A stretch of DNA of 7,126 nucleotides from Bacteroidota bacterium (GTDB lineage Bacteria > Bacteroidota > Bacteroidia > B-17B0 > B-17BO). Made by a program: the position numbers and the translations under genes. The DNA lies in NCBI GenBank assembly GCA_947462425.1, contig CANHPI010000138.1, positions 1 to 7,126 on the forward strand. Reading direction: 5' to 3'. The stretch's first letter is position 1; each line of letters begins with the position of its first letter. Below the pieces are notes generated by a model that was not told where the DNA came from, did not search any database, and saw nothing but the letters and a program-made list of their open reading frames with translations. Below are positions 1-4,926 of the stretch, in pieces.

Positions 1-646
1 ATATATCATCTAAATAATCTGTAAAAGTGGTTCTATAATTTAACTCGTAACCAATACGGTGTTTTTTATGAATTGTAAAATAAAATCCCACCCCTATAGG
101 AATATTAATGCCAACCGGAGAATAAGCTACTCCTTCTGTGCGTAATTTTCGCAATTTAACATACTTCCCATCAAAATTAGCTTTTGGGTTTGAATAATAA
201 GTTCCTAATCCGGCAAAAAAATAGGCTCTAAATCCATTTTTATATCTATAAGTATTACCTAAGTCATTATCTTCAAAAAAGAAAACTTGCCCAGTAACAG
301 CTAAATCCAACATGTCATTTCTGAAATCTAAATTACGCGCATTTCGGGCAGGATTAGATGATAATTTATCATCACCTTCAATACGTAAATAATCTAAAGC
401 TAATTTTACTGATACTTTTTGATGCACTTTATAACGGGCAAAGCCACCAAAATTCCATCTTGTTTTAGCGAGTTTAATATCCGAAATAAAATCTCTACGT
501 GTTTTTTCTTTTCCACCAATGTCTCCTAAATAATTTGAAACACCAAGAGAAAAGCCATAATCCCATGCCCAGGGCGAAGACCGCGGCCATTGAGCCTTAG
601 TAATTGAGCAAGTAAATAAAATGACAACAATAACAATGTATTTCAT
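1..646 (-). CDS. Outer-membrane beta-barrel protein, PorG/DUF6089-like (3' end cut off by window)
   Basis: Reading the minus strand from an ATG at 646 gives 215 open codons that run off the left edge, so the C-terminus is missing. Residues 1-18 are a signal peptide (MKYIVIVVILFTCSITKA, cleavage likely before Q19), so the product is exported. The mature part alternates short amphipathic strands ending in aromatic residues (GFSLGVSNYLGDIGG at 31-45, GFRAYFFAGLGTYY at 138-151, VGINIPIGVGFYF at 178-190, RIGYELNYRTTFTDYLDD at 197-214). This is the pattern of a small outer-membrane barrel. The GVSNYLGD opening, the central GDD...NPARNARNLDFRN stretch and the TFTDYLDD segment match what I recall of DUF6089 proteins. 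That family includes PorG, an outer-membrane accessory of the type IX secretion system that works with PorK/PorN. Assignment to true PorG is inference, because Bacteroidota carry several paralogues. No type IX genes are visible next to it. It is divergent from the oxidoreductase gene at 715. Confidence 0.75.
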   Translation of the reverse strand, partial: MKYIVIVVILFTCSITKAQWPRSSPWAWDYGFSLGVSNYLGDIGGKEKTRRDFISDIKLAKTRWNFGGFARYKVHQKVSVKLALDYLRIEGDDKLSSNPARNARNLDFRNDMLDLAVTGQVFFFEDNDLGNTYRYKNGFRAYFFAGLGTYYSNPKANFDGKYVKLRKLRTEGVAYSPVGINIPIGVGFYFTIHKKHRIGYELNYRTTFTDYLDDI

Positions 647-670
647 TGAATTATGATATGAATTAGTAAA

Positions 671-702
671 CAAAAATAATAAAATCTTTAACTTTACCCA
701 AA
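671..702 (-). promoter_or_regulatory. Bacteroidota-type promoter for the outer-membrane barrel gene
   Basis: On the minus strand there is a -7 box TATTTTTG (complement of 671-678), an exact match to TAnnTTTG. It is preceded, after a 20-base spacer, by TTTG (complement of 699-702) fitting the -33 element. Transcription would begin near 665, giving a leader of about 19 bases before the ATG at 646. Both elements and their spacing fit the Bacteroidota sigma-70 consensus. The call is from sequence only. Confidence 0.55.
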
Positions 703-714
703 ATAATAACAACA

Positions 715-1659
715 ATGAACACGATTAATCAATTATTTAACATTAAATACCCCATTATACAAGGCGGGATGATATGGTGTAGTGGATGGGAGCTTGCATC
801 GGCCGTATCAAATGCAGGTGGATTAGGATTAATTGGCTCAGGCTCAATGTATCCTGAAATATTAAGAGAACAGATAAAAAAATGTAAGCAGGCAACTAAA
901 CATCCGTTTGGGGTTAATGTTCCGCTATTGTATCCAAATATTGAAGAACACATTAATATCATCATTGAGGAAGGTGTTAAAATTGTATTTACATCAGCAG
1001 GAAATCCCAAAACATGGACTAATAAATTAAAACAACATGGAATTACAGTGGTTCATGTGGTATCAAATGTAAAATTTGCCTTAAAGTGCCAAGATGCAGG
1101 AGTTGATGCAATTGTTGCTGAAGGATTTGAAGCTGGAGGACATAATGGAAGAGAAGAAACAACTACCTTGGTTTTAATTCCTTTAGTTAAAAAAGCCATC
1201 ACAATTCCCTTGATTGCTGCAGGTGGTATTGGTTCTGGTGGCGCTATGGCTGCTGCATTTGCCTTAGGAGCTCAAGGAGTGCAAATTGGAAGTAGATTTG
1301 TAACCACCGAAGAATCATCGGCTCATATAAATTTTAAAAATGCAATTTTAGAAGCCAAAGAAGGTGACACTCAATTGTCCTTAAAACAATTAACACCCGT
1401 AAGATTACTAAAAAATTCATTTTATGAAAAAGTGGATGAACTCGAAAAAAAATGTGCTTCGATTGAAGAATTATCTAATTTTTTAGGAAGAGGTCGTGCT
1501 AAAAAAGGAATGTTTGAAGGAGATTTAATTGAAGGAGAATTAGAAATTGGCCAAGTATCAGGTGGAATCAATAAAATACAAACTGCTAAAACTGTAATTG
1601 ATGAATTAATTTTAGAGTATAACGAAGTGATAAAAACTATGGAAAATAATTATCTATAA
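715..1659 (+). CDS. NAD(P)H-dependent flavin oxidoreductase, nitronate monooxygenase / FabK-like family
   Basis: This 314-residue protein has the full TIM-barrel layout of the 2-nitropropane dioxygenase/nitronate monooxygenase family, which binds FMN and is cytosolic. The N-terminal strand YPIIQGGM (12-19) is followed by the glycine-rich VSNAGGLGLIGSGSM (31-45). GFEAGGHNG (137-145) carries His143 at the place of the catalytic histidine of nitronate monooxygenases. The phosphate-binding part is IPLIAAGGIGSGGAM (164-178) and GVQIGSRF (188-195). The C-terminal GRGRAKKGMFEGD...GELEIGQVSG (258-283) is common in Bacteroidota members. Length is normal and nothing is broken. The substrate cannot be fixed: members oxidise alkyl nitronates, while the related FabK reduces enoyl-ACP in fatty-acid synthesis. 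No fatty-acid genes adjoin it to favour FabK. It seems to be a single-gene unit, divergent from the barrel gene and convergent with the HEAT-like gene. There is no Shine-Dalgarno sequence; the start is preceded by an A-rich tract, as is usual in this phylum. Confidence 0.9.
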   Translation: MNTINQLFNIKYPIIQGGMIWCSGWELASAVSNAGGLGLIGSGSMYPEILREQIKKCKQATKHPFGVNVPLLYPNIEEHINIIIEEGVKIVFTSAGNPKTWTNKLKQHGITVVHVVSNVKFALKCQDAGVDAIVAEGFEAGGHNGREETTTLVLIPLVKKAITIPLIAAGGIGSGGAMAAAFALGAQGVQIGSRFVTTEESSAHINFKNAILEAKEGDTQLSLKQLTPVRLLKNSFYEKVDELEKKCASIEELSNFLGRGRAKKGMFEGDLIEGELEIGQVSGGINKIQTAKTVIDELILEYNEVIKTMENNYL

Positions 1660-1710
1660 ATTTACTTTCAACAAGTTGTAACTCTAAAAAACAAATTCCG
1701 GTTAATTATT

Positions 1711-1737
1711 AAAATGATAAAAAAAGCAAATCATTTT
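1711..1737. terminator. Weak AT-rich hairpin between convergent genes
   Basis: AAAATGAT (1711-1718) pairs with ATCATTTT (1730-1737) around an 11-base A-rich loop. On the plus strand it ends in a T-run about 50 bases after the oxidoreductase stop. On the minus strand it sits at the stop codon of the HEAT-like gene. The stem has one G-C pair, so it is weak as an intrinsic terminator and may be chance in AT-rich DNA. Confidence 0.28.
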
Positions 1738-2282
1738 TACTGCCTCTTTAAATTAAGTTTAGTAATTTCTTTCATTGTGTGCTTCACTCTGCTTCTTATT
1801 CCTGCACTTTCTTCTGTTATACTTAATTGATTTAATACAATAAATAATTCATTTAATAATTCAGGATAGGGTATTGATATATTAAATACAATCGTAATTG
1901 CAAAAGCCCTAACTGCTATTGCTTCTGAAGGATTTTTAATATATTCAAAACATCTATCCAACATAAATGTTTGATAATTCTTAGGAATAGAATGATTTTG
2001 AAAAATTCGTAATATGCTTCTTATAACACCACTATGTAAATTTTTATTTTTCAAATGATTAATCAATTTTGCATAAAAAGGTTTAATACGATTAAATTCT
2101 AAATCATGACAATGATTTAATACCCACATTGCTCTGTTACTAATCAATTGCTCTTTATCTAAAGCTAAATTTAAAAGTTCCTTTTCTAAACAATTAGCTA
2201 AAATAGTTCTAGCTAATTCAGGGGCTTTAAAAGACCTATTCTCAAAAGCAAGAATCAATTTATTTTCATTTTTTATTTCCAT
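1737..2282 (-). CDS. HEAT/ARM-like alpha-solenoid protein of unknown function
   Basis: The 181-residue product is almost entirely helical, with no signal peptide or membrane segment, and is predicted to be cytosolic. It appears built from about four helix pairs of the HEAT/armadillo type: roughly residues 20-58 (ending NRAMWVLNHCHDL, 49-61), 62-98 (IKPFYAKLINHLKN then VIRSILRIFQNHSIP), 100-136 (CFEYIKNPSEAIAVRAFAITIVFNI) and 138-177 (YPELLNELFIVLNQL then SAGIRSRVKHTMKEI). The order of these blocks resembles a small HEAT-like family that I recall as widespread and uncharacterised in Bacteroidota. Such folds normally serve as protein-binding scaffolds, and no catalytic residues can be recognised. 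It is a monocistronic unit facing the oxidoreductase gene and divergent from the 62-codon ORF at 2383. The ATG at 2282 is followed by a normal hydrophilic N-terminus. Codon use is A/T-rich like that of the neighbours. The function is unknown. Confidence 0.8.
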   Translation of the reverse strand: MEIKNENKLILAFENRSFKAPELARTILANCLEKELLNLALDKEQLISNRAMWVLNHCHDLEFNRIKPFYAKLINHLKNKNLHSGVIRSILRIFQNHSIPKNYQTFMLDRCFEYIKNPSEAIAVRAFAITIVFNISIPYPELLNELFIVLNQLSITEESAGIRSRVKHTMKEITKLNLKRQ

Positions 2283-2382
2283 TTTTTTATACCATCTGTT
2301 TCAAAATAAATATAAGTAATAATTAAATGTCTTTGTGTTTCTCCAAATTATATGTAAACTCGTGTAAATTTAATATAAATTT

Positions 2383-2571
2383 ATGCGCGCTTTCATTAAG
2401 GAAACTGAAACTAAATCGTTAATTATAAATAAACAATTTCAAATAGAAAAAATAGTTAATTTATTATCTTATGTTAATTCCTATTCTAAATTTTACCAAA
2501 CGCGTTTTAAAGAAAACAAAAATGATATTTTAACTCAGAAATATTTTCTTATAATAAGGGCATTTCAATGA
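2383..2571 (+). pseudogene. Stranded N-terminal fragment resembling phenylacetate-CoA ligase-type adenylating enzymes
   Basis: This is an open frame of 62 codons from ATG 2383 to TGA 2569-2571. Residues 8-49 (TETKSLIINKQFQIEKIV, then LLSYVNSYSKFYQTRFKENKNDI) resemble the start of Bacteroidota phenylacetate-CoA ligase/AMP-binding proteins. There an 'E.KS..EI..FQ.EKL..LL.Y...HSPFYK..F.EN.IDI' type stretch precedes the catalytic region. From about residue 50 the likeness stops (LTQKYFLIIRAFQ) and a stop follows. The invariant SPFY proline is Lys here (SKFY). No adenylation core motif (the P-loop-like T/S-rich SGTTG) exists downstream in any frame before the next gene at 2659. The fragment therefore cannot be an enzyme by itself. 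The simplest reading is a decayed remnant after deletion of more than 85% of a gene. An expressed small protein of unknown role is the alternative. The likeness is from memory, not alignment. Confidence 0.42.
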
Positions 2572-2621
2572 TGTGCTAAGAATACACAAAAAAATAACTA
2601 ACAAATAATCGCAACTATTAA

Positions 2622-2646
2622 AAGACAAAATTACATTTATTGTCTT
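2622..2646. repeat. Inverted repeat directly upstream of the acyltransferase gene
   Basis: AAGACAA (2622-2628) and TTGTCTT (2640-2646) form a perfect 7-base inverted repeat with an 11-base centre, ending 12 bases before the ATG at 2659. The centre contains TACATTTA (2632-2639), one base away from the Bacteroidota -7 consensus TAnnTTTG. The repeat could be an operator over the promoter or a hairpin in the 5' leader. It could also be chance. Confidence 0.4.
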
Positions 2647-2658
2647 CAGAAATAAATA

Positions 2659-3834
2659 ATGAAAAAATATAAATCAGAATCACCAAAAAAAATTAGCGAC
2701 TTTGCGAATGAATTTAATTTTGAAGACCTAAGACCTTATTATGACATCGAATCATTTGATGCAATGAAACGAATGGTAACTTATGAATCTTATCACAAAG
2801 CTATGGCGTATTTATGGCCAGACATGAATAAAGATGCCGTTATTCAGAAAGCATTAAATACAAAATCTCCTTGCGAGTTTCAAACTGAATTTATGAGCGA
2901 GGCTATTTGGAAAATAATAAATTCAACGTCAAAAGGATTAACCTGGAGTGGACTGGAGCATTTAGATAAAAATAAAGCTTATTTATATGTTGCCAATCAC
3001 AGAGATATATTATTGGACAGCGCCATTATTCAAATTATTTTAGATAAGGAACAGTTTGAAACATCAGAAATTACATTTGGTTCAAATTTAATGGAAGAAG
3101 GATTCGTTACAGATTTTTGCAGAATGAATAGAATGTTTGCAGTGAAACGCGAAGGTACTGTAAAAGAATTATATGATATCTCTCGCCAATTAAGTGCATA
3201 TATTCGCCATACTATTTTAGATAAAAACGTAAGTGTTTGGATTGCTCAGCGAAACGGACGAACCAAAGACGGGAACGACAATACCCAAACAGGCTTACTA
3301 AAAATGTTGAATTTAAGTGGGAATAAAGGATTTAAAAAAAACTTTGAAGAATTAAATATAGTTCCTCTTACTATAAGCTATGAATATGAACCCTGCGACC
3401 ATTTAAAAGTTCAGGAATTATATTTATCGTCGTTACATTCAAAATATATAAAAGCACCAGGCGAAGATTTAAATAGTATCTTAACTGGAATTAAACAACC
3501 TAAAGGTAAAATACATGTAGCATTTGGAAAACCAATTCAAGAAGAATTAGTGGAAATTGATAAAAGCTCAAACGATAATGAAAAAATTAAAACACTAGTT
3601 AATTTGATTGATAAACAGATATACAAAAACTTTAAATTAAACCCAGTAAACTACATTGCATATGATGTAATAAACCAAACAACACTTTTTGAAAACAATT
3701 ATACCGTTTCTGAAAAAGAAAACTTTTTAAATTACATAACTTCAAAAACTATTAATATGACAGGCGAACAAGATATGTTAGTTAATTTATTTTTAACATT
3801 GTACGCTAATCCCTTGTTTAATAAGTTAAAATAA
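2659..3834 (+). CDS. 1-acyl-glycerol-3-phosphate acyltransferase-like protein (PlsC/PlsB superfamily)
   Basis: The 391-residue protein carries an acyltransferase core in its middle. Residues 107-123 read AYLYVANHRDILLDSAI, with the catalytic-type N113-H114 and D116/D120. The second block, GSNLMEEGFVTDFCRMNRMFAVKREGT (141-167), includes a FAVKR stretch like the substrate-binding block II of PlsC. The third block, SVWIAQRNGRTKDGNDNTQ (192-210), replaces the usual E-G-T-R element. NIVPLTISYEYEP (233-245) is the later 'P' block. An N-terminal helical extension of about 95 residues and a C-terminal tail of about 100 residues make it longer than typical PlsC (about 245). That fits the long acyltransferase type I recall in Bacteroidota. 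No membrane helix is evident, so it is probably peripheral on the inner membrane, transferring an acyl chain from acyl-ACP or acyl-CoA to a glycerolipid. The exact acceptor is unknown. The H-to-D spacing is H-x5-D rather than H-x4-D. It is transcribed alone and ends before a strong terminator. Confidence 0.82.
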   Translation: MKKYKSESPKKISDFANEFNFEDLRPYYDIESFDAMKRMVTYESYHKAMAYLWPDMNKDAVIQKALNTKSPCEFQTEFMSEAIWKIINSTSKGLTWSGLEHLDKNKAYLYVANHRDILLDSAIIQIILDKEQFETSEITFGSNLMEEGFVTDFCRMNRMFAVKREGTVKELYDISRQLSAYIRHTILDKNVSVWIAQRNGRTKDGNDNTQTGLLKMLNLSGNKGFKKNFEELNIVPLTISYEYEPCDHLKVQELYLSSLHSKYIKAPGEDLNSILTGIKQPKGKIHVAFGKPIQEELVEIDKSSNDNEKIKTLVNLIDKQIYKNFKLNPVNYIAYDVINQTTLFENNYTVSEKENFLNYITSKTINMTGEQDMLVNLFLTLYANPLFNKLK

Positions 3835-3873
3835 AATTAATTTTAATATAATTTTCTCAAACCAATTCACACA

Positions 3874-3898
3874 AAAAAGCCCCTTAATGGGGCTTTTT
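3874..3898. terminator. Bidirectional intrinsic terminator
   Basis: AAAAAGCCCC (3874-3883) and GGGGCTTTTT (3889-3898) form a perfect 10-bp stem with a TTAAT loop, five pairs of which are G-C. A T-run follows the GC stem on the plus strand, and the A-run gives six Ts on the minus strand. It lies 40 bases after the acyltransferase stop and 56 bases beyond the stop of the convergent methyltransferase, so it can end both transcripts. Confidence 0.92.
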
Positions 3899-3953
3899 AT
3901 TTTACTATCAATAAGTTTTACTAAATCATATCATCTTATATATAAGCATATAT

Positions 3954-4715
3954 TTATTTTTGACAAAGATACAATAACTCCCCTTTTGGCAATCTATATC
4001 TTTCTACCAGTTCAGGCGTAATTTCTTTAGTATAATCTTCCACGGTAACTTTAAAACCTGCAGCGGCCAATTTATCTTTATAATCTAAGCCAAATAAACG
4101 TACATGATCTTTTTGCCAAAAATGAATCTCTCGATCTTTCTCGCTTATGATACTTTTATCTTCATAGGTTTCATAACGATTTACATCTTGAGGGATTTGA
4201 AAAACACCAAAACCTCCTGGTTTCATCATGCGGTATAATTCTCTCATACATTGGTCGGCATCTTCAACATGCTCTAATACATGGTGGCAAAAAATAACGT
4301 CAAACGAATTATCAGAAAATGGCGCATGATGCAAATCAAAATGATGATCTGCAATTGGAGAATTATAATCGCCAGTTACATATTCTAAATTTGGCATCGC
4401 TTTAAATAATTTGTAAAAACATTGTTCAGGTGCTATATGTAACAACTTATGTTTTGTTGTAAAAAAATTAGTTTTATTTTTTAAATACAACCACAATAAA
4501 CGATGCCTTTCTAAAGACAAACTACCCGGGCAAAGTGCATTTTCTCTCTTTACATTGTTACTATATCCATAAGGTAAAAACTTTCGATATGTTTTGCCAC
4601 TAATAGGATCCTCAAATTTATTACCATAATAAAGTAAAGGCGCTATTTTACTGAAAATTAAACTGAGTTTAATTAAAATAGGACGAGGAACTGTGCGAAG
4701 AATAAAATGAAACAT
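3954..4715 (-). CDS. Class I SAM-dependent methyltransferase (Methyltransf_11-like) with divergent SAM loop
   Basis: The 253-residue protein has a Rossmann methyltransferase core after an N-terminal region. Residues 1-30 are hydrophobic and basic and may touch the membrane. They are followed by FEDPISGKTYRKFLPYG (34-50) and the conserved-looking ALCPGSLSLERHRLLWLYL (60-78). Motif I, normally a G-x-G-x-G loop, reads KLLHIAPEQ (90-98) with no glycine. The acidic residue after strand 2 is in YVTGDYNSP (112-120). APFSDNSFDVIFCHHVLEHVEDAD (131-154) is a textbook motif for Methyltransf_11 proteins, and ELYRMMKPGGFGVFQIP (159-175) completes it. I recall a family with the same CP...SLERHRLLW and LHIAPE blocks, so these are probably family traits rather than decay. 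Substrate unknown; a lipid or glycan target is plausible given the divergent glycan genes, but this is inference. The ATG at 4715 is supported by an in-frame TAA two codons upstream. It ends at the shared terminator. Confidence 0.85.
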   Translation of the reverse strand: MFHFILRTVPRPILIKLSLIFSKIAPLLYYGNKFEDPISGKTYRKFLPYGYSNNVKRENALCPGSLSLERHRLLWLYLKNKTNFFTTKHKLLHIAPEQCFYKLFKAMPNLEYVTGDYNSPIADHHFDLHHAPFSDNSFDVIFCHHVLEHVEDADQCMRELYRMMKPGGFGVFQIPQDVNRYETYEDKSIISEKDREIHFWQKDHVRLFGLDYKDKLAAAGFKVTVEDYTKEITPELVERYRLPKGELLYLCQK

Positions 4716-4736
4716 AGATTAAGAAAGCCCTCACAA

Positions 4737-4753
4737 CCTCCTAAAACAGGAGG
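4737..4753. repeat. CCTCCT/AGGAGG hairpin in the methyltransferase leader
   Basis: CCTCCT (4737-4742) and AGGAGG (4748-4753) pair perfectly over 6 bp with a 5-base loop. It is a G-C-rich island in very AT-rich DNA. Read on the minus strand it lies in the 5' leader of the methyltransferase, and AGGAGG ends 21 bases before its ATG, too far to act as a normal ribosome site. No T-run follows on either strand, so it is not a classic terminator. Confidence 0.5.
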
Positions 4754-4818
4754 AGACTTGAAGAGTTATGATTAAAAGGTTTGTATTAAATAAATAATTA
4801 ATAAAATTTTTGTTACTA

Positions 4819-4853
4819 TATTTTTATATTTAAAATTATAAAGTATAAAAATA
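4819..4853. repeat. AT-only 10-bp inverted repeat in divergent intergenic region
   Basis: TATTTTTATA (4819-4828) and TATAAAAATA (4844-4853) are perfect reverse complements separated by 15 bases. The region between the two divergent genes is nearly pure A/T from about 4783 to 4862. The repeat may be a protein-binding site for either promoter or a chance product of the base composition. Confidence 0.4.
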
Positions 4854-4899
4854 CATAAAATCATGCTGTTATAAAATGAGGTTGACATAATTAATTTGT

Positions 4900-4907
4900 T
4901 ATTTTTG
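4900..4907 (+). promoter_or_regulatory. -7 promoter box for the glycosyltransferase-FkbM operon
   Basis: TATTTTTG is an exact match to the Bacteroidota -7 consensus TAnnTTTG and is the same octamer as in the promoter of the barrel gene at the left end. It would place the transcript start near 4914 and leave a leader of about 13 bases before the ATG at 4927. A good -33 TTTG at the usual distance is missing. A TTGACA at 4882-4887 is only 12 bases upstream. Confidence 0.45.
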
Positions 4908-4926
4908 TGAATCTGAGTATTAAATT

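Noticed and set aside
689..696. TAACTTTA as a plus-strand -7 box for the oxidoreductase gene.
   Set aside because: It differs from TAnnTTTG in the last base and has no TTTG/TTG at the expected upstream spacing. A promoter must exist in these 68 bases, but this site is not convincing.
729..1010. A 93-codon open frame on the minus strand.
   Set aside because: It lies wholly inside the well-supported oxidoreductase gene on the other strand, and its cysteine/proline-rich product matches no recognisable fold, so it is a shadow frame.
1660..1736. Short CAAC-AA-GTTG inverted repeat at the start of the convergent gap.
   Set aside because: Four-base arms with a two-base loop are too short to form a stable hairpin and are expected by chance.
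2283..2382. Possible promoter pair (TTTG at 2332-2335 and TAAATTTA at 2365-2372) for the 62-codon frame.
   Set aside because: The spacing of 29 bases is too long for the Bacteroidota consensus and the second box is imperfect, so no promoter is called.
4882..4887. TTGACA as an E. coli-type -35 element before the glycosyltransferase gene.
   Set aside because: No TATAAT-like hexamer lies 16-18 bases downstream, and the phylum uses a different promoter code. It is probably coincidental.
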